Both the position numbers and the translations under genes were made by a program. Below are positions 1 to 8,209 of a stretch of DNA of 64,000 nt, in pieces. The DNA comes from Rhizobiaceae bacterium (lineage in GTDB: Bacteria; Pseudomonadota; Alphaproteobacteria; Rhizobiales; Rhizobiaceae). Where the stretch lies: NCBI GenBank assembly GCA_023953775.1, contig JAMLJD010000005.1, forward strand, positions 1 through 64,000, in the 5' to 3' direction. The notes under the pieces are model-generated. The model was not told the DNA's origin. It did no database searches and saw nothing but the letters and a program-made list of their open reading frames with translations. Within the stretch, counting starts at the first letter, position 1. The number at the start of each line of letters is the position of its first letter.

Positions 1-441
1 TTCGGTCTTGCCGATATTGGCGAGCAGGCTGTCGATCTCGCGCTGGATGCGGTCGCGTTCGGCGCGCGCGTCGTGGACGCGCCTGCCGACCTCATAGGCG
101 TTCTCGAAGCCAGGCGCGACGTCCGGCGGGCAGGAGTTGGAATAGGAGCGGCCCTCGCGCCCTTCCCTGAGACCGGTCTGCGGTGTGCAGTACGACCTGA
201 TGCCGACCTCCCAGCCATCCCTCCAGCTCTGCTCGTCGACAGAGAGGCCATGCTTGCCGCAGGCGTCCCGATGCAGCTTCACATAGGTCTGCGGCCGCCC
301 AGCCTGACCGTCGGTCGTGCCGAGGTCGCGCCAGTTGGTGGTGATGCACTCTTCCTCGTTGAGCGTCGCGCAGGACGTCAGGAAGAGCGGCGCCACCACG
401 GCGACGATCGGAAACACGAAACGGACGGTTGAAAACGCCAT
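1..441 (-). CDS. DUF2799-like lipoprotein, C-terminus beyond the window
   Basis: The reading frame is open from an ATG at 441 to the left edge (147 codons), so the C-terminus is missing. The product opens with a hydrophobic stretch ending in L-T-S-C at about residues 21-24, a lipobox, so it is probably a lipoprotein anchored through that Cys. The following part is Cys-, Gly- and Arg-rich with a W-R-D-G-W-E-x-G segment, then a charged helical tail, as in DUF2799 family proteins (function unknown). An in-frame ATG at 459 is an alternative start; a GGGGTGC stretch sits just ahead of 441. Family assignment is from sequence feel only. Confidence 0.6.
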   Translation of the reverse strand, partial: MAFSTVRFVFPIVAVVAPLFLTSCATLNEEECITTNWRDLGTTDGQAGRPQTYVKLHRDACGKHGLSVDEQSWRDGWEVGIRSYCTPQTGLREGREGRSYSNSCPPDVAPGFENAYEVGRRVHDARAERDRIQREIDSLLANIGKTE

Positions 442-514
442 TGTACTTTGCACCCCCATGTTGCGGGCGGCATACTGGCGAGCCGACATTGTCCACGCAA
501 CCCGCCGACTTGAA

Positions 515-934
515 ATGACTATGGAAACCCACAGCCAGGCGATCCACGCAGTGTCCGTCGCCGTCCGGGACGGGAACCGGCTTCTCCTCGTGAAACGCGG
601 TCGCGCGCCGTCGGCCGGGCTCTATGCGTTTCCGGGCGGCCGGATCGAGCCGGGGGAAACCGTGACGGATGCGGCGGCGCGCGAACTGATGGAGGAAACG
701 GGGCTGCGTGCGCGCAACATGCGTGTCTTCGCCGAGGTGACGCTCGATCGCGAGGACGATTCCGTCGAGACCTATCACCTGACCGTCCACGTCGCCGACT
801 ATGACGGCGGCACCGCGCAGGCCGGAGACGACGCCGCCGCGCTCGGCTGGTTCACCATCGAGGAGATGCGCGACCTGCCGATCACCGCCTCGACGCTTGC
901 CGCCGCCGAGGAGATGCTGGACGGCCGCCGGTAA
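515..934 (+). CDS. Nudix hydrolase
   Basis: A 139-aa protein with a complete Nudix box at residues 42-64 (Gly42, Glu48, Arg56-Glu57, Glu60-Glu61, Gly63), matching G-x5-E-x7-R-E-U-x-E-E-x-G-U, where the glutamates bind the catalytic metal. The family cleaves nucleoside diphosphates linked to another group; the small single-domain size suggests an ADP-ribose or nucleotide pyrophosphatase, but the substrate cannot be read from sequence. Two ATGs, at 515 and 521, are equally placed and neither has a good Shine-Dalgarno. It is divergent from the lipoprotein gene to the left. Confidence 0.85.
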   Translation: MTMETHSQAIHAVSVAVRDGNRLLLVKRGRAPSAGLYAFPGGRIEPGETVTDAAARELMEETGLRARNMRVFAEVTLDREDDSVETYHLTVHVADYDGGTAQAGDDAAALGWFTIEEMRDLPITASTLAAAEEMLDGRR

Positions 935-989
935 CCCATCCGCGCGAATTGCCTTGCGGACGCCAGAATCTTTGGCGAGAAGATGCGCC

Positions 990-1364
990 ATGCAGTTCGT
1001 CCGCATGGTCCTCATCGCCTCGGTCGCGGCTTCGACGGTCTTCGTCGGCCCGGCGCGCGCCGTCGATTCGCCCTATGAGAGCCGGCTGGTCCGGCTGGCC
1101 GAAGTGCTGGGCTCGCTGCACTATCTGCGCAATCTGTGCGGCGAAAAGGGCGGCGACTGGCGACGCCAGATGGAAACCCTGCTGGAGACCGAGAACCCCG
1201 ACCCGGAGCGGCGGGCGCGGCTCGTCGCCAGCTTCAACCACGGCTACCGCGCCTTTGGCGGCGCCTACGGCAATTGCACGGATTCCGCGATCTCGGCCAT
1301 CGACCGTTACATGCGCGAGGGCGAGAAGCTGACCCGCGAAATCGTCTCGCAATTCGGCAATTAG
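990..1364 (+). CDS. Exported DUF2385/TIGR02301 family protein
   Basis: A 124-aa protein with a clear Sec signal peptide (hydrophobic residues about 5-23, cleavage after A-R-A). The mature part carries the R-L-x-E-V-L-G-S-L-H-Y-L-R-x-L-C-G segment, the E-x-P-D-P-E-R-R-A-R-L-V-A-S-F-N segment, and two Cys (in L-C-G and G-N-C), all typical of the DUF2385 proteins of Hyphomicrobiales. Probably periplasmic, possibly with one disulfide. Function unknown. The start at 990 is chosen because the signal peptide begins there; the frame is open further upstream. Confidence 0.75.
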   Translation: MQFVRMVLIASVAASTVFVGPARAVDSPYESRLVRLAEVLGSLHYLRNLCGEKGGDWRRQMETLLETENPDPERRARLVASFNHGYRAFGGAYGNCTDSAISAIDRYMREGEKLTREIVSQFGN

Positions 1365-1494
1365 TCGACCGTTAACTTTTCAACAATTGTGGCCGCGCGG
1401 TGACACATAGCTGTGTTACAACGCTTAACGGGACATTAAAGGGAAGCCGCGCATTCGAATGATCGGGTGCGCCGGAACCGGGTGGATTTGGCAG

Positions 1495-1752
1495 ATGGAA
1501 CATGGCGCGCGCGACATCGAAGCGCTGATCAGGGAAGAAAAGAGGCTGACGGCGATCGAAAGCCAGAACGAGGCCTGGGCGGAAGGGATTTCGGCCGGCA
1601 TCGAGCCGGACATCATCGCCGAGGCGGCCCTTTCCACCGCATTCGCCGAACTTCTGCGCACCGAAGGCGAGGATGCCGCGATGGCGCTTCTGGAGCGCAT
1701 GCGTGAACGCGTCGAGGCCGGCGAATTCGATCCCAATCTGACGCACCACTGA
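1495..1752 (+). CDS. Small acidic helical protein, conserved in rhizobia
   Basis: An 85-aa, highly helical protein rich in Glu and Ala, with no signal peptide or membrane segment. It contains E-S-Q-N-E-A-W-A-E-G followed by G-I-E-P-D-I-I-A-E-A-A, which I recognise from short unannotated proteins of Mesorhizobium-type genomes; no function is known to me. The start at 1495 gives a product beginning M-E-H-G-A-R-D-I-E-A-L, the usual N-terminus; an ATG at 1459 in the same frame adds 12 poorly conserved residues. A GGGTGG stretch lies upstream of 1495. Confidence 0.6.
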   Translation: MEHGARDIEALIREEKRLTAIESQNEAWAEGISAGIEPDIIAEAALSTAFAELLRTEGEDAAMALLERMRERVEAGEFDPNLTHH

Positions 1753-1793
1753 CCGGTACAGCCGGAAACGAATCTGCTCTATACTCGCCGGCA

Positions 1794-2606
1794 ATGACAC
1801 CGCGAGACGCCACACCTCGATTCAAGAAGAATGCGCGGCAGCGCAGGATCGGCACGTGCCGCCATGCGATGCTGCTTGCGGGGCTCGTCACCCTGGCGGT
1901 CCCGGCCCTTCCCCATGCCGCGCCGGCCGCCACGATGCTGGCGCTGAGCGAGATACAGCGCGAGACCGTGCCGCCGGCGGAGGAAGGGACAGGCTTTCCC
2001 CTGCCCGACCCCGATGCCGAAGACGGCGTCATCAAGGCGCCGCTGGAACCCCTGCCCGACGCGGCCCCGCAGGATCCGACCACCGCGCCGGAGGCCGTTC
2101 CCGCGGAAGAGGTGCCGGGTGCCGCCGCGCACGGCCCGATGCCCGAGATCCAGTACGACCTCAGCATGCTGCCCGAGCCGGTGCGTCTGAAGCGCGAGCA
2201 GATCGTCGAGGCCTGTCTCGGCGGCAACGTCGAGGCGCTGCGCCCGCTGCTCGTCGCCGGCGACAATCCGACCCAGCTGTCGCTCAGCGGCATCGAGGGC
2301 GATCCGATCGACCACCTCCGGGAAATCTCCGGCGACGCGGAAGGGCAGGAAATCCTCGCCATCCTCTTAGAGGTGTTCGAGGCCGGCTACGTGCATCTCG
2401 ACGCCGGCACGGACGAGGAACTCTATCTGTGGCCCTATTTCTTCGCCGTGCCGCTCGATTCGCTCGATGCCCGGCAGCGGGTCGAACTGTTCACGCTGGT
2501 GACGGCGGGGGACTACGAAGACATGAAACAGCTCGGCGCCTATAATTTCTATCGCGCCGGGATCACCCCCGACGGGCAATGGGTGATGTTCGTCGCGGGA
2601 AGCTGA
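1794..2606 (+). CDS. Exported protein of unknown function
   Basis: A 270-aa protein with a long basic N-terminal region and a hydrophobic stretch (about residues 26-44) ending in A-H-A-A-P-A-A, a signal peptide. Residues about 55-125 are a low-complexity Pro/Ala/Glu/Asp linker; the C-terminal half is a compact acidic domain that looks globular (L-P-E-P-V-R-L-K-R-E-x-I-V-E-A-C, then W-P-Y-F-F-A-V-P-L-D-S-L). The C-terminal domain plus linker suggests a periplasmic or cell-envelope protein. I do not recognise the family. Confidence 0.6.
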   Translation: MTPRDATPRFKKNARQRRIGTCRHAMLLAGLVTLAVPALPHAAPAATMLALSEIQRETVPPAEEGTGFPLPDPDAEDGVIKAPLEPLPDAAPQDPTTAPEAVPAEEVPGAAAHGPMPEIQYDLSMLPEPVRLKREQIVEACLGGNVEALRPLLVAGDNPTQLSLSGIEGDPIDHLREISGDAEGQEILAILLEVFEAGYVHLDAGTDEELYLWPYFFAVPLDSLDARQRVELFTLVTAGDYEDMKQLGAYNFYRAGITPDGQWVMFVAGS

Positions 2607-2698
2607 CACGCCCGGCCGACCATCCTGACAGCAGGCCCTTGCCGCGCCGCCCGCGCCTGCATAGTTAGGGTCAGGACCCCTCAGCCGAACCGAGCGCC

Positions 2699-3571
2699 AT
2701 GCCGATTGCCATCCTCACCGATCGCGCCGTCATCCGGATCAGCGGCGCGGACGCGGAGCACTTTCTCCAGAACCTGATCACCACGGATCTCGACGGGCTC
2801 GCACAAGGCGAGGCCAGACCCGGGGCGCTGCTGACGCCGCAGGGCAAGATCCTGTTCGACTTTCTTGTCTCGCGCGACGGCGAAGGCGGCTTCCTGCTCG
2901 ACTGCCCCGCCGGCGCGGCGGAGGATTTCATGCGCCGGCTGATGCTCTACAAGCTCCGGGCCAAGGTCGACATTTCCCTTTCGGACCAGATGGTTGTCAC
3001 CGCCCAGTGGCAGGATGATTCAAGCGCTTCCCATACTGATTCAACAGCGTCGGCCGCGCTGCGCGACCGGCGCTTTCCCGATTCGACGCCGGCGTGGCGC
3101 GGCTACGGCGATGCCGCAGCGAGCGCCGATGCCGACGCGTGGCACCGGTTCCGCATCGCCGCCGGGATTGCCGAAAGCGGCGACGACTACGCACTCGGCG
3201 AGGCCTTCCCGCACGACGTTCTGCTCGACCAGACCGGCGGCGTCGGCTTCCGCAAGGGCTGCTATGTCGGGCAGGAGGTGGTGTCGCGCATGCATCATCG
3301 CGGCACCGCGCGGCGGCGTATCCTCAAGGCGGAGGCGGACCGCCCCCTGCCCGCCCCGGGCACGCCGGTCACGGCCGGCGACCGGGCGATCGGCACGCTT
3401 GGCGGCGTCGCGGGCCGGACGGGGCTGGCGCTGGTGCGCATCGACAGGGTCAAGGACGCGCTCGATGCCGGCACGGCGATCGAGGCCGGCGGCGTCGCGC
3501 TGCGCCTTGCGATCCCCGGCTGGGCGAGTTTCGGCTTTCCCGAAAGCGGTTCCGAAGCGGAGAACGGGTGA
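2699..3571 (+). CDS. ygfZ: Folate-binding YgfZ/GcvT-like protein
   Basis: A 290-aa protein with the YgfZ signature K-G-C-Y-V-G-Q-E at residues 186-193; the Cys is the conserved residue needed for function. The N-terminal part (L-T-D-R-A-V-I-R-I-S-G, F-L-Q-N-L-I-T-T-D) is the folate-binding GcvT-like fold. YgfZ is a cytosolic, tetrahydrofolate-dependent factor for assembly or repair of certain iron-sulfur enzymes such as MiaB. Its TGA overlaps the ATG of the next gene by one base (TGATG), so the two are probably translated together. Confidence 0.9.
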   Translation: MPIAILTDRAVIRISGADAEHFLQNLITTDLDGLAQGEARPGALLTPQGKILFDFLVSRDGEGGFLLDCPAGAAEDFMRRLMLYKLRAKVDISLSDQMVVTAQWQDDSSASHTDSTASAALRDRRFPDSTPAWRGYGDAAASADADAWHRFRIAAGIAESGDDYALGEAFPHDVLLDQTGGVGFRKGCYVGQEVVSRMHHRGTARRRILKAEADRPLPAPGTPVTAGDRAIGTLGGVAGRTGLALVRIDRVKDALDAGTAIEAGGVALRLAIPGWASFGFPESGSEAENG

Positions 3572-4173
3572 TGGCCGACCGGCCGGAGGCGCCGCCGCGC
3601 GCCTGGCAGCGCATGCTGTCGGGCCGCCGGCTGGACCTGCTCGACCCCTCGCCTCTCGACGTCGAGATCGGCGACATCGCGCACGGGCTTGCGCGCGTGG
3701 CGCGCTGGAACGGGCAGACGAGCGGCGATCATGCCTTCTCGGTCGCCCAGCACAGCCTCGCGGTGGAAACGATCTTCGGCGCGCTGCAGCCGACGGCAAG
3801 CGCTGCCTGGCGGCTCGCGGCCCTGCTGCACGACGCGCCCGAATATGTGATCGGCGACATGATCAGCCCGTTCAAGGCGGTGATGGGCGGCGACTACAAG
3901 AAGGTCGAGAACCGGCTGCAGCAGGCGATCCATCTGCGCTTCTCGCTGCCTGCGGTGCTGCCGCCCGGCCTCACGCGGCAGATCAAGCAGGCCGACCGGA
4001 TCGCGGCCTTTTTCGAGGCGACGAAGCTCGCCGGTTTCGGCCAGGCGGAGGCGGCGAAGTTCTTCGGCAGGCCGCGCGGCGTCACCGCAGAGATGCTGCC
4101 GATCGATCCGATGCCGACTGCTGCGGTGCAGGCGGCATTCCTCGACCGTTTCGAGGCGATCGCCGCCGGCTAG
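3571..4173 (+). CDS. HD-domain phosphohydrolase, YfbR-like
   Basis: A 200-aa HD-superfamily protein. The metal ligands are visible: His61 in V-A-Q-H-S, the His87-Asp88 doublet in L-L-H-D-A-P-E, and an Asp in K-Q-A-D-R-I. This layout is that of YfbR-type 5'-deoxynucleotidases, common beside ygfZ in alphaproteobacteria. The predicted activity is dephosphorylation of deoxynucleoside monophosphates, but this is inferred from the family. Translationally coupled to ygfZ through a TGATG overlap. Confidence 0.8.
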   Translation: MADRPEAPPRAWQRMLSGRRLDLLDPSPLDVEIGDIAHGLARVARWNGQTSGDHAFSVAQHSLAVETIFGALQPTASAAWRLAALLHDAPEYVIGDMISPFKAVMGGDYKKVENRLQQAIHLRFSLPAVLPPGLTRQIKQADRIAAFFEATKLAGFGQAEAAKFFGRPRGVTAEMLPIDPMPTAAVQAAFLDRFEAIAAG

Positions 4174-4256
4174 GTCTCGCGGCCATCCCTGGCCGTAACG
4201 CTCTCTTAGGGTTTGTCGGGTGAGATGCGTTCCGGCCTGCGGAGGGGCCGGTTTCC

Positions 4257-5630
4257 ATGACGCAAGAGCGCAAGCAGCGCGTGACGAGCGAGAAGCTCCG
4301 CCTGGCGGAGATCGTCGGCGCGCTCAGCCACGCGCTTGACCTGACTGACGGACAGCCGGCGGGACACAGCGTGCGCTGCTGCTTCATCGGCATGCATGTC
4401 GGCGCCGCGATCGGACTGCCCGAAACGGCGATGTCGGACCTCTTCTACACACTGCTTCTCAAGGATCTCGGCTGCTCGAGCAACGCGGCGCGCATCTGCA
4501 AGCTGTTCGTCACCGACGACCATGCGTTCAAGCGCAACGTCAAGCTGGTCGACAACAGCCTGCCGCAGTTGATGAACTTCATCGCCGCCAACACCGCCGT
4601 CAGCTCCGGTCTCGGCGAGCGGCTGCGCACGCTGGTCAAGGTGGCCATGCAGGGCGGCAGCATTGATCACGACCTGATCCAGACGCGCTGCGAACGCGGC
4701 GCGGTGATCGCCCGGCGGATGCGGTTTCCGGAGGCCGTGGCGCGCGGCATTCTCGATCTCGACGAACATTGGGACGGACGCGGCCAGCCGCTCGGCCGGC
4801 GCGGCGAAGCGATCTCCATCCACGCCCGCATCGCGCTTCTCGCCCAGGTGGTGGACGTGTTCAACACGACGACGGGAAGCGCCGCCGCGATCACCGAAGT
4901 GCGGCGCCGTTCAGGCAAATGGTTCGATCCGCGGCTCGTCGCTGCCTTCTGCCGGGTGGCCGAAGCCCCGGATTTCTGGTCGGCGCTGGCCGCGCCGGAC
5001 CTCGAACGGCAGGTGTTCGAGCTCGAACCGCGTTCGAAGGTGCAGCCCGTCGACGAAGCGCTTCTCGACGACATCGCCGACGGTTTCGCGCAGGTCATCG
5101 ACGCCAAGAGTCCGTTCACGAGTGGCCACAGCAAGCGCGTCGCGCTCGTCACCGAACTCATTGCCACGGAGATGGACATGTCGCCCGCCCGCACGCGGGC
5201 GCTCGTGCGCTCCGCGCTGCTGCACGACATCGGCAAGCTTGGCGTGTCGACCCGCATACTCGACAAGCCCGGCCGGCTGGACGAGAGCGAGTGGCGCGCG
5301 ATCCAGCGCCATCCCGAACTGGGCGCCGGGATCCTGTCCCGGATCGACGCGTTCCGCGGGGCGGCCGAAGTGGCGGCCAATCACCACGAGAAGCTCGACG
5401 GCAGCGGCTATCCGCTCGGGCTTGACGCCCGCGACCTGAACCTCGAGACACGCATCGTCACCGTCGCCGACATCTTCGATGCGCTGACGGCGGAGCGGCC
5501 GTACCGGCCGGCCATGTCGACGGCGGAAGCGCTGGCAATCATGCGCCGCGATGTCGGCGCCAGGCTCGACGCGCGATGCTTCGATGCCCTCGCGCGTTCG
5601 CTCGGGAGCCTCGAGCGCATCGCCGCGTAG
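4257..5630 (+). CDS. HD-GYP domain protein (putative cyclic-di-GMP phosphodiesterase)
   Basis: A 457-aa protein with two HD-type halves. The N-terminal half (about 1-240) has the helical pattern of an HD domain but lacks a clear HD doublet, so it is probably a degenerate sensory domain. The C-terminal half has H-D-I-G-K at residues 323-327 and H-H-E-K-L-D-G-S-G-Y-P from residue 376, a full HD-GYP active site that hydrolyses cyclic-di-GMP. No membrane segment or receiver domain is present, so the protein is cytosolic and its input signal must enter through the N-terminal half. Confidence 0.85.
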   Translation: MTQERKQRVTSEKLRLAEIVGALSHALDLTDGQPAGHSVRCCFIGMHVGAAIGLPETAMSDLFYTLLLKDLGCSSNAARICKLFVTDDHAFKRNVKLVDNSLPQLMNFIAANTAVSSGLGERLRTLVKVAMQGGSIDHDLIQTRCERGAVIARRMRFPEAVARGILDLDEHWDGRGQPLGRRGEAISIHARIALLAQVVDVFNTTTGSAAAITEVRRRSGKWFDPRLVAAFCRVAEAPDFWSALAAPDLERQVFELEPRSKVQPVDEALLDDIADGFAQVIDAKSPFTSGHSKRVALVTELIATEMDMSPARTRALVRSALLHDIGKLGVSTRILDKPGRLDESEWRAIQRHPELGAGILSRIDAFRGAAEVAANHHEKLDGSGYPLGLDARDLNLETRIVTVADIFDALTAERPYRPAMSTAEALAIMRRDVGARLDARCFDALARSLGSLERIAA

Positions 5631-5757
5631 GATGTGCTGGGCCTAGGTCTGCCTTGCCCCGGGACACTGGAGCCTGGTCCGTCAGGTCGACCGGCGGTCT
5701 GGAGCCCGGAGTGACTGGGCTGCGCCTCGCGCGAATGGCTGCCACGAGAGAAAAGCC

Positions 5758-6564
5758 CTAGCTCGCAACGCCTGAAAAAACGACGCTCGGCATCGGAATC
5801 TTATAAACTCCATCCACGAGATACGGTGCAGTCAATTCATCGATCTCATTTCGAATTGTATTCTGAACACTCGGTTCTTGGCGTTCCAGAATGAGCGGCA
5901 CGCGAACGCCGAATTTCATGAAGAACTCAAAAAAGCTGGGACCGGGCGCATGTAACACATTCTCGACCACCTCGGCCTTGATGTCGGTGAAGCCGGCGAG
6001 ACGCATCATGCGAGAGACGTTAGCTTCATCAGACAAAACGTATGCATTTGGCGCAGGATCGGCACGCGACATGTCAGCGTGCCGACCCAAAACATCGAAC
6101 AAAAGCCGATAGCACTCCGAGCGATCAGGCCCAAGCCACTGGCTAAACACAAACCTTCCATTCGGCTTGAGAACACGGCGCGCCTCTGACATCGCCTTTT
6201 CCGGGTCTGTGACATGGAACAGAACGATATTGCTCAGTACCGCGTCATACGTTTCGTCTTGTGCCGGCAAATTCTCAACGTCAGCGACAGCGAAATCTAT
6301 ATCTGGAAACTGGTCTTTCGCCTGCTGGATCATCCCCTCCGAGAAGTCGATGCCTTCGACCGCTGCGCCGAGAAGTTTTGCGATCGCTGCAACAAAGCCG
6401 GGACCACAGCCCGCGTCCAACACCTTTGCGCCCGGGAAAAGTCTAGCATGGTCCAGAAGTTTCGGAATTGTCTGAAGGGTTGCGCGCGCGGTGGCGTCTC
6501 CGTACAGACCGGCCCGTCTTGACCATCCGTCACGTTCGCCATCTCTAAACGCTGCGTAGGTCAT
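5758..6564 (-). CDS. Class I SAM-dependent methyltransferase, UbiE-like
   Basis: A 268-aa protein with methyltransferase motif I V-L-D-A-G-C-G-P-G at residues 48-56, then a motif II Asp and a post-I block (D-A-V-L-S-N-I-V-L-F-H-V), and the A-R-R-V-L-K-P-N-G loop typical of the UbiE/COQ5-like group. Substrate unknown. Start 6564 is chosen for a strong GAGAGGGG Shine-Dalgarno; the open frame reaches 6597. Base composition is clearly lower in GC than all neighbours, with many AAA, ATT and TTA-type codons, which suggests recent acquisition. Confidence 0.8.
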   Translation of the reverse strand: MTYAAFRDGERDGWSRRAGLYGDATARATLQTIPKLLDHARLFPGAKVLDAGCGPGFVAAIAKLLGAAVEGIDFSEGMIQQAKDQFPDIDFAVADVENLPAQDETYDAVLSNIVLFHVTDPEKAMSEARRVLKPNGRFVFSQWLGPDRSECYRLLFDVLGRHADMSRADPAPNAYVLSDEANVSRMMRLAGFTDIKAEVVENVLHAPGPSFFEFFMKFGVRVPLILERQEPSVQNTIRNEIDELTAPYLVDGVYKIPMPSVVFSGVAS

Positions 6565-6748
6565 GAAATCCCCTCTCAATTCAATGGAGAAGAACACGAT
6601 CCTCTACCGGCTGGCAATTCGAGAGGAGACCTTGGGCGCGCAGGCTCGGGAGTCCGCATTGCCACCGTAGGCAGCGAGTAGATCAACCTCGCAGGTCATG
6701 CCGGTCGGACCGACAGCCTTTCGGGGGACTTGGCCCAGACCCGGGCCG

Positions 6749-8209
6749 CTACCTGCCCGTGCGCTCCAGCCGGTCGACGAACCACTGGGTCAGCTTTACC
6801 CAGACCTCGTCCTTCTCGCCCGTATCCTCGCAGCCATGGTCGAGATTGGGGTTGTCGTTGACCTCGATGACGAAGATGCCCTCCTCCGTCTCCTTGATGT
6901 CGACGCCATAGAGCCCGTCGCCGATGCAGCGTGCCGCGCGCACGGCGATGTCGATCACCTCGGCCGGGGTCTCCCTGAGCGTGAAGGTCCGGAAACCGCC
7001 CTCGTCCGGCTTGCCGCGGCGGTCATGATTGACGATCTGCCAGTGCTTCTTGGCCATCAGGTAGTGGACGGCGAAAAGCGGCTGGCCGCCGAGCACGCCG
7101 ACGCGCCAGTCGAATTCGGTCGGCAGGAATTTCTGCGCGATCAGAAGGTCGGAATCCTCCAGCCATTTCGCGGCGAGCGCCTTCAGTTCCTCGAAGCTCG
7201 AAGCCTTCTTGACGCCGCGCGAGAACGCGCTGTCGGGGATCTTGAGCACCATCGGAAAGCCGAGTGTCTGCGCCGCGAGCTCCAGGTCGGCCACGCCGGC
7301 GATCATCACGGTCGGCGGCACGGGCACCTTGTTGAAGGCCATCAACTCGTTGAGATAGACCTTGTTGGTGCAGCGGATCATCGACAGCGGATCGTCGATG
7401 ACCGGCATGCCTTCCTGCTGGGCGCGGCGGGCGAAGCGGTAGGTGTGGTTGGAGATCGCCGTCGTCTCGCGGATGAACAGCGCGTCGTAGTTGGCGAGCC
7501 TGGCGAGATCCTTCCTGGTGATCGGCTCGACCTCGACGCCCATCTTCTCGGCGACGCGCGACCAGTGCTTCAGCGACGAAACGGATGACGGCGGAAGCTG
7601 TTCGTTCGGGTCGATCAGCGTGGCGAAGGAATAGCGCGCCGGCGTGCGGGTTTTCTGGTCGCGCCATTCGCGGCCGGTGTAGAGTTCCAGGCAATCGAGG
7701 AACCGGGCCTTGTCGTCCGCGCTCATGCGGGCGAGCGGCAGGAAGCCGATCCTGCGGATCGACGCCCACTCGCCGTCCTTGATCGACACCTCCAGAGCCG
7801 GCGCCCGGAACCAGTCGAACAGCAGCCGGGCGAAGCGGTCCCATGCCTTTGTCGGGCCGACGCCGAAGAAGATGCCGACTGTCGCGGGAAACGCGCCGCC
7901 GAGGTCCTTGCGGCTCTTGTTGAGCGCCTGCTCGAGTTCGGGCAGCGCGCTTTCGTAGAGCTTCTTTTCCGACAGGTCGATCATCGTCTCGACGGTCGGG
8001 ATCACCCGGTGGCCGCGCGAGGAGGCCAGCAGCGAGGCGTAGTAGCCGCGGCTCTGGTAGGCGTAGCTGTTCGAAAGATTGATGACCTTGGGCCGTTGGC
8101 CGCGGAAGAGCGCCGGATGGGCGAGGTAATCGCGGTTGGTGATGATCTTGTGCGGCGTGGAGACCTGGTCGAGATCGCTCTGCCGGCCCGTCAGTATCAC
8201 CCAGCTCAT
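6749..8209 (-). CDS. RimK-family ATP-grasp ligase with N-terminal RLAN domain
   Basis: A 486-aa protein. The C-terminal ~200 residues are an ATP-grasp fold of the RimK type (P-M-V-L-K-I-P-D-S-A-F-S-R-G, Q-K-F-L-P-T-E-F-D-W-R-V-G-V-L-G-G, then V-I-E-V-N-D-N-P-N-L, the metal-binding strand). The N-terminal ~170 residues match the RLAN domain found only in front of such ligases. The family ligates amino acids to peptides or proteins through acyl phosphates; the substrate here is unknown. Its ATG overlaps the TGA of the upstream gene (ATGA), so it is co-translated with the GNAT/C39 protein. Confidence 0.85.
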   Translation of the reverse strand: MSWVILTGRQSDLDQVSTPHKIITNRDYLAHPALFRGQRPKVINLSNSYAYQSRGYYASLLASSRGHRVIPTVETMIDLSEKKLYESALPELEQALNKSRKDLGGAFPATVGIFFGVGPTKAWDRFARLLFDWFRAPALEVSIKDGEWASIRRIGFLPLARMSADDKARFLDCLELYTGREWRDQKTRTPARYSFATLIDPNEQLPPSSVSSLKHWSRVAEKMGVEVEPITRKDLARLANYDALFIRETTAISNHTYRFARRAQQEGMPVIDDPLSMIRCTNKVYLNELMAFNKVPVPPTVMIAGVADLELAAQTLGFPMVLKIPDSAFSRGVKKASSFEELKALAAKWLEDSDLLIAQKFLPTEFDWRVGVLGGQPLFAVHYLMAKKHWQIVNHDRRGKPDEGGFRTFTLRETPAEVIDIAVRAARCIGDGLYGVDIKETEEGIFVIEVNDNPNLDHGCEDTGEKDEVWVKLTQWFVDRLERTGR

